NCBI GenBank assembly: GCA_007922225.1
Contig: ML680038.1
Location: 2,355,550 to 2,419,549 of the forward strand
Length of the DNA: 64,000 bases
Source of the DNA: Emydura subglobosa
Taxonomy: Eukaryota; Chordata; Testudines; Chelidae
Reading direction: 5' to 3'
Below, in pieces: positions 1 through 55,800 of this stretch. Numbering within the stretch: the stretch's first letter is position 1; each line of letters begins with the position of its first letter. A program made the position numbers and the translations under genes. The notes beneath the pieces were generated by a model that saw only the letters and a program-made list of their open reading frames with translations, had not been told where the DNA came from and did not search any database.

Positions 1-35
1 CTCAGGAAAAAAAGGTTGAGAACCGCTGTTCTAAA
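1..35. repeat. Possible hAT-type terminal repeat, cut by window edge
   Basis: On the reverse strand this reads ...CAGCGGTTCTCAACC..., resembling hAT/Charlie ends (CAGnGGTTCTCAAC). The rest would lie to the left of the window. The call rests on this short motif alone. Confidence 0.3.
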
Positions 36-1200
36 TCATCATTTGTTGCCCTTCTTCACACTTTTTCCAATTCTAACTATCTTTTTTGAGATGGGGCAAC
101 CAAAAGTGCATGCAGTATTCAAAGTGTGGGTATACCATGGATTTATATAATGGCATTGTGATATTTTCTGTCTTATTATTTATCCCTTTCCTAATGGTTC
201 CTATCTTTTTGTTACTTTTTTTGACTGCTGCTACACACTAAGCAGATGCTTGAAGAGAACTATCCACGATGACTCCAAGATCTCTTTCTTTAGTGGTAAC
301 AGCTAATGCCACCTCACTGTTTACCTTTTTTACAGATCATTTATGACTATGTTGAACAGCACCGGTGCCAGTACAAATCTTTGGGGGACCCCGCTATTTA
401 TCTCTCTCCACTGTGAAAATTGACCATTTATTCCTACTCTTTGTTTTCTATCTTTTAACCAGTTACTGAACAATGAAAGGACCTTTCCTCTTATCCCATG
501 ACTCCTTACTTTGCTTAAGTACCTTTGGTGAGGGATCTTGTCAAAGGCTTTTTGAAAGTCCAATTACACTATATCCACTGGATCACCTTTGTCCACATAA
601 TTTGTTGACCTCCTCAAAGAATTCTAATAGATTGGTGAGGCATGATTTCCCTTTACAAAAGCCATGTTGACTCTTCCCCAACAAATCGTGTTCATTTAGG
701 TGTCTGATAATTCTGATCTTTACTACAGTTTCAATCAATTTGCCTGATACTAAAGTCAGATTTACCAGCCTGTAATTGCCAGGATCACTGTTGCAGCTTT
801 TAAAAAAAATTGGCCTCACATTAGCAATCCACCAGTCATATGGTACAGAAGCTGATTTAAGTGATATGTTACACACCATAGTTAGTAGTTCAGCAATTTC
901 ACATCTGAACTTTTGAGTGAATACCATCTGCTACTGTTGACTTATTACTACTTAATTCATCAATTTGTTCCAAAACTTCCTCCGTAAGCATTCAAGATCA
1001 TTCTGAGTTATCAGTGACTCAGAAAAACGTAATGCCATTTTTGACAAAGAGGGCCCCTTTTGCCCACATGATCCTTCTTAAATAGGTCATAACCGTTGAT
1101 TTGATTTTAACATTCCAGTCATGGGAATCATCCCATCAAGTTTCAGTAATACCAAGTCCATCCAATTTATGCTCACAAATGAGCAATTCCAATTCCTTGT
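36..1200 (-). mobile_element. CR1 LINE fragment, antisense
   Basis: Minus-strand translation gives broken CR1 ORF2. RT blocks are [40 protein letters not shown] and DFQKAFDKIPHQ (330-927). An endonuclease start-like stretch ends near 1,200. There are frameshifts, and roughly the segment between RT and endonuclease around 1,040-1,100 appears deleted. Confidence 0.85.
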
Positions 1201-1204
1201 TTGT

Positions 1205-2227
1205 TTGCTTACTCAGGGGCCCTTGCCCAGCTGGAGTCCCTACACAGAGAGCAAGTAACCCGCCTCCTCTTGCCCCAAAAGACCAGTGCACAACTCACCA
1301 AATCCTGCTTCCTCCAAGCACAGTGGCTGCAGCGACACTCTTCGAATTCTCCTGTTAGCTGCCTTTGTTCACTCAAAAGGTGTGAGCCAACCCTCCTCAG
1401 AGATGGAGGGCACCAATTCAGAGCAGAGGGGAGTAAGAGGAACTCTGCTAGAGGATCCTCAGAGGTGCCCAATTACAGATGCACCAGAAGCAACTCTTAG
1501 TCACCAGAGGAACACCCATGACTGCCTGCTACATGGTACCAAAATGGTCAGCTAACCCTTATAACCCCCACCTGTCTCACAGACTCAGGCCCTGTATTTG
1601 CTGTCATCTAGTCCAAAAAGTCAGCACCCTGCCTCTGACAGCGTGGCCAGCACTTTGGGCTGGGCTGCGCTGCCACAACAGTCCAGATGGGAACATAAGC
1701 ACAAGGACTAGGCCTGACAGCGCCACACTTAGTGCTCACTTGGTTCAGAGGCCACAGGAAGGCCGCTTCAGGTGGAGAAGCAAGGATGACACATTAGCCT
1801 TTCTTGGCTCGTGGAGACAGCTGGGAAGGGTGAGTGACCAGCAGCTATCTCATGGCTAGGCCAGCAAAGACCGAGATGTGAGAGTGAGCGTCACAGCTCC
1901 CAGTAGGGAAATGAGCAAACATTCAAGAACAGGCCATTAGCGAAGGAGAGAGAAGTGAAGAACAGATTCTTTAGGGACAGAGCAAGACTCAGTGGCATCT
2001 AGAGCTTCCATTTGGTGCCAGACAGACTAGCTGGCCTTCAGGTGTGTGGGTAGGGGTCCCTCTTCAGAAAGAGGAACAGCAGCGCCATGCAGAAATGTGA
2101 ATGTAATAAACAGATTTCTGTCTCCTATAGCACCCACCCACTGGCCATAACAGAGTCCACTAAACACCACCAGAGGTAGCAGATTTACTGAGGGTGTCTA
2201 CTCTATGGAGACTATGCCAGCATAGCC
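1205..2227. other. IFT172 intron/downstream DNA, nothing recognised
   Basis: Open frames of up to 126 codons here have no family resemblance and no splice context. I see no repeat or gene I can name. Confidence 0.5.
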
Positions 2228-2460
2228 CTGAAGTGTAGATATCGCCTACACTGACGGAAGGGGTTTCTCTCCATTGGTGTAGAAAAGCTACCTCCACAAA
2301 CACCAGTAGGTACGTTGACAGAACCATTCTGTTGATGCACCAGCACCTACACTACAGCTACTGGGGCGTAAGTTGGCATAGCTGTGTCAGTCAGGAATGT
2401 AAGTTTTTTCACATCTAATCAATGTAGCTACGTCAACTAACTTTTAAGTGCAGGCTAAGC
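2228..2460. mobile_element. Fragment of GGCCTnGTCTACAC inverted-repeat (MITE-like) element
   Basis: The right end reads ...TTAAGTGCAGGCTAAGCC, whose complement GGCTTAGCCTGCACTTAA matches the terminus at 15740. The left end is not clear. The interior has the 'ctccattggtgtag' and 'tacgttgaca' motifs also found in the other copies. Confidence 0.45.
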
Positions 2461-2613
2461 CTCAGAGACCATTCAGCAACAACATAGTCTCATTGCATCT
2501 CAGGGCTAGGATCCATGCAATGGGGATAATTTGGGATGTGATGGCCGTTAAGTCAGTCCCATGCAGTCTCAACGCAGTGCCTGTGGCGGGCATCAAGAGG
2601 GGTGCGATGTTTA

Positions 2614-46183
<43,570 letters not shown>

Positions 46184-46793
46184 CCCGAGGCCGCCCGCGC
46201 CTGGCCCAGTCCCGCTACAGCTCCGCGTCTCCCTCAGCGCGTTGCCGCGGTAACAACAGCCTGGGAAACGCCACGGCAACTGACGACGGCACGCACGGGC
46301 GCCGCCGCACACCCAGACACAAACAGCCTACGTCAGAGGGAGGGAGGGACCGAACCGCACTGCGCATGCGCTAAGCCGGGCGGTGCCTCAGGCGCTCGGA
46401 AGGCTCAGGTGTATACACTCCGCCCTCCCGAGCAACGACCGTCCACAAGCCCCGCCCATTCCATAGAGCCCCCGCCTCCACAAAAAGCGTGCCCCGCCCA
46501 CTTCCACAAGCACCGCCCACTCAGCTCGCCAGTCAGCCGGGTTTCCCCAGGCTCTCCCACACAGCGGGGCGGGAGCGGGAGCGGGCCCCGCCCCCGCCCA
46601 CAGAGCCAATCGCGTGCTCGGTCGATTGCCCCGCCCCCCCTCGCCTCGCCTCGCCTCAGCGTGTCCCGCGGGTGCCGCTGCTGGGGGCTTGGGGCGGGGT
46701 CGCGCGCTGGCCTGCCCCCCTGCCCCGCCTCGTTCTGTAGGCGCCGGTGCGGACCGACCGACCGACAGACGGACTGCTGTCTGAGCCGCGGGG
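46184..46793. promoter_or_regulatory. Bidirectional CpG-rich promoter, IFT172 / LDLRAP1-like
   Basis: The two start codons face away from each other and are about 610 bp apart. The interval, and DNA on either side from about 45,850 to 46,900, is dense in CpG and GC boxes (CCCGCCC), unlike the AT-rich flanks. A CCAAT motif sits near 46606-46612. Short direct copies of GCCCCGCCCA(C/T)TTCCA lie around 46449-46515, and (GACC)n lies just before the LDLRAP1-like ATG at 46752-46770. No TATA box is evident. Transcription start sites cannot be placed from sequence alone. Confidence 0.75.
46241..46254. promoter_or_regulatory. RFX-type X-box (perfect consensus match)
   Basis: GTTGCC-GC-GGTAAC fits the RFX consensus GTNRCC-N(0-3)-RGYAAC at every fixed position. 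It ends 58 bp upstream of the IFT172 ATG, in the range where X-boxes drive ciliary genes. A weaker partner at 46267-46280 has a full right half (GGCAAC) and a 4/6 left half. Binding is inferred. Confidence 0.75.
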
Positions 46794-46869
46794 ATGGAGG
46801 CGCTGCGGGCAGCGGGACGGGCCGTGCTGCGCAGCCCCCGCCACGGTCTGGGGCTTTGCTGGCACCGCA
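46794..46869 (+). CDS. LDLRAP1-like: LDLRAP1-like coding exon 1
   Basis: Encodes 25 residues, [20 protein letters not shown] then LCWHR, plus one base (A) of a split Lys codon. The donor GTgagt is at 46870. The ATG is chosen because the peptide mirrors the LDLRAP1 N-terminus and lies in the CpG-rich block. Confidence 0.85.
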
Positions 46870-49800
46870 GTGAGTGTGGGGCGAGGGGGCAGTGAGAGCG
46901 TTGGGGGGGCTGTGGGGGATTGAGTGGAATGGAATGGGGTGGGGTGGGGTGGGGTGGGGAGGGGAGCTGTGGGGGCACCAAGGGCGATGGGCGGGGAGCT
47001 GTGGGGGCACCAAGGGCGATGGGCGGGGAGCGGGGGGGGCACTAAGGGCGATGGGCGGGGAGCTGGGGGGGTGGAGGGTGTGAGTGGGGTGGGGCTCTGA
47101 GAGTGGGGGGCTGGATCTGGTCTGGGTTGAGTCTGGCTGCTGGGGCTCCTTTTCTGTCGGCCCAGGTGGAGTGGGGGAGAGTGGAGGGGGATGGAAGCAG
47201 TGGGTAGCATCAAGGGGGCTGGGGCACGGGTGAGGGCCCTTTTTCCTCCTCCAGCCCAGGTGGGGCGCAGTGAGTGCCAGGGGTCCCAGGAGCAGGGCTG
47301 GCCGTGGCAGTGCTGGGGGAACGACTGTTTGTGGCCCCTGCCCCTGTCTTTCAGGGTCCAGGCTCTGAGCAGGGTTATGACTGCAGAGACACCATAAGTT
47401 TGAGCCCCAATCTCATGTGCTGATAGTGTCCATAGCACTGCCCCTTGGGTCCTGGAATGTCACTGTGGACCCCTGCTTCTTGATCTCGCACTCAGACCAT
47501 GGGGCAGCAAGTAAAAGGGGGGCATCTCTCCAAACACAGTTGAACTGCCCCAAGTGCTGCTGTCCTATCACTCAAGCAAAGACCCCAGTGACCTGGTGCT
47601 ACAGGGGCCTAGTATCAATGGCCCAGCCCCTCTGGAAATTGGGTCATGTTCCTACAGCAATCCAGATCTCAAAGGTTCCCAGGTACCTCTAATGAGAGGG
47701 GACATGGCAGTATCTCAGGTCCCAGACTCTGAGGATTAATTTCTTGTCTCTGTCCAAGGTGGTTTTGTACTAATGGATGTGGATATATGGCCAGGACTGT
47801 TGTGTTAGTGCCTTAAGACCCTATTTGGGATGGGGTCCCATTGTGCTGAGTGGTGTTGGACAAAAATACTGTCCCTGTCCCATGGAGCTTACTGTCTTAA
47901 GATGCAAAGTGTACCCATGTGGATCCAGTTGCAGCATAGAAAGTGTGTGGGGGAGAGACATGGCTGGAGAGATACAATTCCCACACAGTTGAGCTGGGGC
48001 TGCTAGAGCACAGGGCCCAATTGTGCAAACCAACAGAAAAATATTGCAGGCATTCAGCACCTCAGCTACACTGCACTACTCAGCGTCCCCTGTGTCTCTC
48101 CATCCTCAAATGCTCAGTGTGCAACCTTCAGTCACATTTATGGTGATACGTGTGTGGTGGTGGTTAAGGCAGAGCTGGTGTGCCCTGTTGTCTATGGTTC
48201 TTCCTGTGGTTTCATACTGATTTGCAAGTGAGGACTGGCATCAGGTTCCAGTGCTCAGTGTGGGAGATGTTCAGGGGAAGCCCCGCAAACAGGGCAGGGC
48301 AGTGCTGTTGCTGCTGGAGTGTATTCTGGATTTTTAACTCAGTAGAAATGAGGAATCAAAATTTGCGTTTGCAGGCTAAGGCTATGTGTTGCCTGGTCAG
48401 GAGGAGGAGGAGGGAGATGTTAACTGTGCAGGAGGCCTGGGATGGGGAGAGTTGAGTGAAGCAAAGGGGATGGTGGAAGGGAGGTAGTTATGAAGGAGAA
48501 AGGGTGCTGAAGAGCAGAACGGGTGTGTTGAATGATTTAGCTGCTCTTTCCTTGTTTTTAGTGGCTTCTGCTATGTCTCTTCTGGGGAAGGGGTAGATGC
48601 AGGGCTGGCCCAAGCTGTTACTCTGCGCCTCCCTGCGCACAGGCTGGCATTGCTGCTTGTCCAAGCCCTGCCTCCCTCTCCCATGTGAGGCTGGTGTTTT
48701 TGCTCAGGGCGCCCCCTCTTCCCCCCCTCCCCCCCCAATCACCACATGTTCTTCTGTTCCCAGCTGGGGGGTTGCATTGCACTTTTTTGGTAAAACTGGG
48801 CATTTGTCCCATTTGATCTTGCCAACTGCCCAGCTTTGCCAAAAAAAAAAGTCAGGATGGCCAGGATAGGGCTTTTTTGTCCTGGCTAATATGGGACATA
48901 TATTCACCCTAAGAAAGGGGCTTTATGCTGTCCCTGGATAGTGGAATGGGCAGGCCAGGCCTGTGTTCAGGAGGAGATTCAGGGTCCGCATGATGCTGTG
49001 GTGAAAGCACCTTGTGCTCCTAACCCTGTTTTGCCTTTGGAGACTCAATTTTTTCCAGCTCCCCTGAGTGCAGATGTAAGTAGAACAGTTGGTGGTAGCA
49101 GAAGCATGATGTTGCTAAGATACAGGAAGCTGTGAAAGCTCAGCAGCCTCCTGTCTCTTGAGAGCTGCTCAGAGTGGGAAGAATAGAGTAGCCTAGCAGG
49201 TGGGGCCTGAGCCAGCATGCGGCCAGCCCCACAATGATGGCTGGAGACCTCACACACATACAACCTGATACTCCAGCAGGGATGGGCTACACCGATCCAT
49301 AGGCATGCAGATAAGAACCACACAAAGACAAAGGGGCAAAGCATCTTAATGTGGGGCATAGTCACTGAGGTGGCCTGACCTGGGGCTGCCAGTCCAGCCG
49401 TGCATGGGGAGCTAGTGATCATGGGCAGCTAACAGTTTTCATCACATAATGGCAGACAGCTAAAAAGTGACAATTTTTAAATGTTTATATACAAATGCTA
49501 GAAGTCCAAATGCTGAGATGGGTGAATTTGAATGTTTGTAGCAAATGAGGATATTGATATCATAGAAACTTTGTGGAATGAGGAAAATCAGTCGGACACA
49601 GTAATACCAGGGTACAAAATTTATCTTACATGAACCAAACTTAGCCATAGAATCTCTATGGATAGTAATTCAATGCTTGAATAATAACAATATCGCAGTA
49701 GGGATATACTACTGACCATCTGACCAGGATGGTGATAGTGACTGTAAAATGCTCATGGAGATTAGAGAGGCTATAAAAATAAAAAACTCAGTAATAATGG

Positions 49801-52800
49801 GGAATTTCAACTATCCCCGTATTGACTGGATACATGTCACTTCAGGGTGGGATGCAGAGAGAATGTTTCTTGACAACTTAAATGACTGCTTCTTGGAGCA
49901 CCTAGTCTTGGAATCCACAAGAGGAGAGGCAATTCTTGATTTAATCCTAAATGGAGCACAGGATCTGGTCCAAGAGGTGAATATAGCTGAACTGCTTAAT
50001 AATAGTGACCATAACTCGAAGAATAAAAAATTAACAGCAAAACGTTTTTAAAGTACATCAAAGGCAGGAAGCCTACTAAACAACGAATGGGGCTACTAGA
50101 TGATCGAGGTGCTAAAGGAGCACTTCAGGAAGATATGGTTATTGCAGAGAAACTAACTGAATTCTTTGCATTGGTCTTCATGGCTGAGGATGTGAGGGAG
50201 ATTCCTAAACCTGAGCCATTCTTTTTAGGTGACAAATCTGAGGAACTGTCTCTGATTGAGGTGTCATTCAAGGAGGTTTTGGGACAAATTGATACATTAA
50301 ACAGGAATATGTCCTGAGGACAAGATGGTTTTCACCCAAGAGTTCTGAAGGAACTCAAATGTAAAACTGCAGGACTACTAACTGTGGTATGTAACCATCA
50401 TTTAAATCAGCTTCTGAACCAGGTGACTGGAGAATAGCTAATATAATGCCAATTTTTAAAAAAGGCTCCAGAGGTGATGCTGGTAATTACAGGCTGGTAA
50501 CCTAACTTCAGTACTAGGCAAATTGGTTGAAACTATAGTAAACAGAATCATCAGAAACATAGATGAATACAATTTTGGGGGGAGGAGTCAACATGGCTTT
50601 TGTAAAGGGAAATCATGCCTCACCAATCTACTAGAATTCTTTGAGGGGGGTCAACAAGTATGTGCACAAAGGTGATCCAGTGGATAGAGTGTACGTAGAT
50701 TTTCAGAAAGCGTTTGACAGAGTCCCTCACCAAAGGCTCTCAATCAAAGTAAATGGTCATGGGAAAAGAGCTAAAGTCCTCTCCTTGATCTGTAACTGGT
50801 TAAAATATAGGAACCAAAAGGTAGGAATAAATTACAAGTTTTCACAATGGCTAGAGATAAATAGTAGGGTCTCCCAGGGATCTGTACTGGGGCTGATACT
50901 GTTCAAAATAATCATAAATGATCTGGAAAAAGAGGTAAACAGTGTGGTGTCAAAATTTGCACATGATAAAACACTACTAAGTCCAAAACAAACTCACGTC
51001 TGTCCAAAGCAGTCTCTCAAAACTGGGCAACAAAATGGCAGATGAAATTCAATGTTGGTAAATGCAAAGTAAAGCATGTTGGAAAGCATAATCCCAACTA
51101 TACATATAAAATGATGGGGTCTAAATTAGCAGTTACCACTCGGGAAAGAAATCTTGGGGTCGTTGTTCATAATTCTCTAAAAACATCCACACACTGTGCA
51201 GTGGCAGTCAAAAAAGGTAACGGAATGTTGGGAATCATTAGGAAAGAGATGGCTAATAAGACCGAAAATATCATATTGCCTCTTTATAAGTCCATGGTTC
51301 ACCCACATCTTGAATACTGTGTGCAGATCTGGTCATCCCATCTCAAAAAAAAAATATATTGGAATTGGAAAAGGTACAGAAAAGGGCAACTAAAATGATT
51401 AGGGGTCTGGAAATGCTTCCATATGAGGAGAGATTAATAAGATTGGAGCTTTTCATTTTGGAAAAGAGATGATTGGGGGGATATGATAGAGGACTATAAA
51501 ATCATGACTGGTGTGGGGAAAGTAAATAAGGAAGTGTTATTTACTCCTTATAACACAAGAACTAGGGGTCACCAAATGAAATTAATAGGCAGCAGGTTTC
51601 ATATGAACAAAAGGAAATATTTCTTCACACAACACACAGTCAACCTGTGGAATTCTTTGCCAGAGGATGTTGTGAAAGCCTAGAGTTCAAAACTGAGTTC
51701 AAAAAAGAACTAGATAAGTTCATGGGGGATAGGTCCATCAATGGCTATTAGCCAAGATAGGCAAGGATTGCTTTTTGCCAGAGGCTGGGAATGGCAGATG
51801 GCATGGATCACTTGATGATTATCTGTTTTATTCATTTTCTCTGAAGCACCCAGCATTGGCCGCTGTTGGAAGACAGGGTCCTGGGCTAGATGAGCCATTG
51901 GTGTGACCCAGTATGGCCATTCTTATGGGGGGGGGAAGGGAGGCACTAGCCTGGCCCCATTGATTTAGTTTACACTTACAGTTGACTCTTTCCCTTTCTA
52001 ACTAGCAGTTCCTTGCTCTACTTTTTGAATCAAGGTCACTTGCTTTAGCTAGTGAAAGAAGCTGCACGAGGCAGTGACTGAGTGAGAGGGTTTCACCAGG
52101 AAGGCTTATGCTGTTCAGGTGGTGCTGTGCTTTGTGCTAGGGTGCTCTCTCTCTGATTCATGGCTTCCATGCACTTGTTAATGTGTCTTCTGCCTGTTGT
52201 ACCTGCTGTGAGGCAGGGACCTGGATCCTTGAGCTATGGGCCATGTGGGCTCTCTACAGACCATATGTCCAAACAATGCCATATAAAACTATTACCCTGG
52301 ACTCCAGTTGAAACATTTCCACTCACATCCCCCTCTTCCCATGCTCAAACCTTTGCACATGGCACTTTTTCCACTGAAATGTTGCATGTTGGTTGGGGCT
52401 TTGCCCAGAGGGGAATGGCCCTGCAAAGTTTTAGCAAAATCTTCTTGGGGGAGTGAAAAGTGCATGGAAGGCAAAAAGTAGGGCAAGAACCAAAAATTTG
52501 CTCCTATAGCTTTAATCACACTTGACCATGGCATGCTGCCTAGTGGCTAATTCCTTACATTAGATGTACAACTTGGAGGCTAAACTATGTGGCCCTGTCT
52601 CACCCATCCCCAGTTGTGTTCCATATTCACCATCACGTCATGTTCCTATTTAGATTGTAAACACTGCTGTAGGCACTATCTTATGTTTATACAGTGCTTA
52701 GCACAATGGCACAACAATTCTGGTTGGGGCTGCTGAGTGTTACTGTAATGCAGAAAATGATTTACAAGGTGGTGGCAGAAAAACTGATTTTGAACAAGAG

Positions 52801-55800
52801 TGATGAAAGCAATATCAGCACATTTTTGTTTTAGATCTTCATAAACTTTATTATAGTCCATGTGGGTTAATTGCATAATACACTCAACAGCAAACTGTTT
52901 TGGAGCTTATTCATTCACCAGGAGAGTCTAAGTACAAGATTATTGCTAACTACAAACCAAGAGGGGCTCAACTGTATAAGTGATAGCAGCATAGGTCTCT
53001 TAGTGCTGGTGGAATATTCTGCCTGGCATGAGAGCTGCTGCATCCTGCGCTAGCTGGAATTTCCCAATGCTGCCCCATGTAGAGTGCATTGCTGTGATCC
53101 AGGCTCAAATTTGCATTGGCCTAGATAACTGGGCAAATTTCTGTCCTCAGAAGGAACAGTAATCACCTCTAGCTAAGCACAGTTAGAAAAAATGCTGTTG
53201 GCCAAGGCTTCTTCCTGGACTCCAGAAGCAGATGGGGTGCCAACAAGTCCCAGAGGTAGGTGCCTGTGCAATGAATGGCAGGGAGCGCAAGGGGGCCAAA
53301 AGAGCCATTTCTGCCACTTGCTTCCTTCCTCTCTCGCCCACCTCTGCAGCCTGCATGTGATGCCTCAGTGCTATCTGGGCTGAATTTCAGCTAGCTCCTG
53401 GTCTGCGAGGCCTGGGTAAGTTATTTAACCAGTTTAGGCAAGAGCTCTCTCTAGCTGGGTCTCATCAGCATCCTGAAGGCACTGCAGCTTGTGTCCCCTT
53501 ACTAATGGCTCAAGAGACACCTTGACAAGAGGGCTGACAGAGTAGAGGCACACTGGAGCTCAATTGCTAGCGCTCAGAAAGAGAGGAGAGAACCCTTCCA
53601 GGCCTGCAAGGATCTGTTTGGGTCCTGTCCCTAGTGACTGCAGTAGGAGCAGGGTTGGGCTCTTGTTCTTAATCTGCTTATAAGTATCTTGAATGTGGGC
53701 TTTCACACTGCCTTTGTGGGAAATGCCTGTGTCCAAACCATCTCCAGCACTGAGCAGAACCTCTGACGCATGGACTGGTGCCTTCCTGAGGGTTACCCCC
53801 AAGGAAGGGGTGAAACATGGTTCTGAAAAGAAGTTCATCTGCAAGGAGCAGGAGACACCCTGTCCTGTGCTGAGGAAATCCATGCCAGTCTGATGCTCAC
53901 AATATTGTTAAGGGCCCAAGTTTCCCCCAGGTTGGCTCATCAATAAGAAGCCACACTGGGCCAGACTGATGGTCCATCTAGGTCTGTATCCTATCTTCCC
54001 ACAGTGGCCAGTGCCAGATACTTCAGAGGGTGTGACAAGAACACAGCAATTATTGAGTGATCCATCCCCTGTGATCCATTCCCATTACCCTTAAAAGGGT
54101 ATGGTCCAGGCCTCCTGTGTCTTGCCATTTCTAGAGTTCCCCTCCATGTAACTAATCTGGTTGCTGCTATTTAAAATCCATGGAAGACATTTGCTAACTA
54201 CAGGTTCAGAGTCTCGACTCACCCTGTTAAGCTATCCGTCTGTTTCTATAACTGGCTAACGGACAGCATATTAACATTCAGCATATTAGAAGTTTACTTC
54301 CATACATCAAATGTGATGGTGCTTTGATCAGTAAATAGGACTGTCATCTTTGATAAGATGGACATTCTCCATCTTATCAAAGATTACTTAGATCCTGTGG
54401 GAGCCAAGCTGAAGTCAGTGTGGCACAAATGGAGATTCAGATGTATTCATACCCTATTTTCCTAGCCACATGTCCCACATACTTTAGCTGCAGCATGTGT
54501 AATTACGTAACCCGTTCCCCCGAGCTTCTTGCCATCAGAATGCAAAGCCCTGTGCTTAGTTCTTTATCAAAGAAACTGGCTGGATGGACTTGGAGAAGCC
54601 AGGGGCTGCCATTGGGAACCTTCCTCATTATAAACAAACATTCTATGTCTACAGGAAAAATGGCTGCAGCTCGAAAGGCAGCAGGATGTAGGCTTCAGCA
54701 AAGACTTATGCCCCATCTCTCCCCCCAAGCAGCATGCTAGGTCTGGATGCCCCTCTCCCTCTCCTCAGGGTCCTTCCAAAAACCACCTGTCTTCGAGATA
54801 CCCGAGTTCCCACCTTCGAGAAGTGCTAACCAAATCTTTCCTTGAGCCATGGGGCTTCATAGCCTTCGTGGTGCAGGCATGTCCCAGCACACTGCTGCTC
54901 GCTGACTGCTTAGTTTGTGAGCTCTTGGGGTAATAGGACCGTACCCCAGCAGACTTGTGTCTTGGAGATGGCAATAACAGGGGCTCTTGTTTTGACTGTT
55001 GGAAGATTGTGTACTGAGCAAGTGCAGTATAGAGAATGAGCGAAGGGCCAATCCTGCAAGATACAGCACACCCACTGCTCCCAGCAAAGTCAATGGGAGC
55101 TGGTAACACCTAGTACCATTTGGCTAATGTACAGCATGTCACAGGATAAGGTTCTGCAAGCACCAGGTGGGTCAAGGAGCTTACCAGAAAGCAAATGCTC
55201 CCAGAACAAGGATCTTAGAGCATCATGGGATTGACTTCTTTCCCATTTTAAAACAAAAAGCTGAAAAACTAAATGCACCGTCTGGTACAGGTAGCAGGAC
55301 TGAGAGGGGGATATGCAGAAAAGAAAGTGATCACAGCCCCATTAACTCTGTTGCAGGCCACCTGTTGCAAATAACAAATTGCTGGAGAAAATCAAGCTAG
55401 GAACAGTACATCAGGTACCAGCATGGCAGTTGTTTGTGCACGTAATCACTCACACTAACCACACTGCCTGTGCTTCTGCAGAGCTCCCAGAGAACTGGGC
55501 TGACATGCAGGAGCCCCTGCTGGAGGGGATGGCATTCACACTCAAGTACCTGGGCATGACGCTGGTGGAGAAACCCAAAGGAGAAGACATGGCGGCCACT
55601 GCCATCCGCCGGATCATCGCTATGGTAAGAAATTCCCCCTCTTCCCCCAATGCTGGGCTTCAGTGTCTGCCTGCCTGGTGAGGGGGGTTGAAGAAAGTAA
55701 GTATTTAAGGACTCAGCCCTGCAGAAGTAGGGGGACTGGGCTTAGTGATTGTTTCCCAGGCCCTGCAACCCCCAGTCAGAGAAGGTGCAGGCCCTATGCT

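Noticed and set aside
46963..47058. CRISPR-like repeat array
   Set aside because: The 32-bp units are directly abutting with no spacers, in a vertebrate intron. It is a minisatellite.
46388..47438. Long open frames (197-260 codons) on the minus strand across the promoter and LDLRAP1-like exon 1
   Set aside because: GC-rich DNA yields few stop codons. The translations are Pro/Arg/Ser-rich with no family match and overlap a real exon on the other strand.
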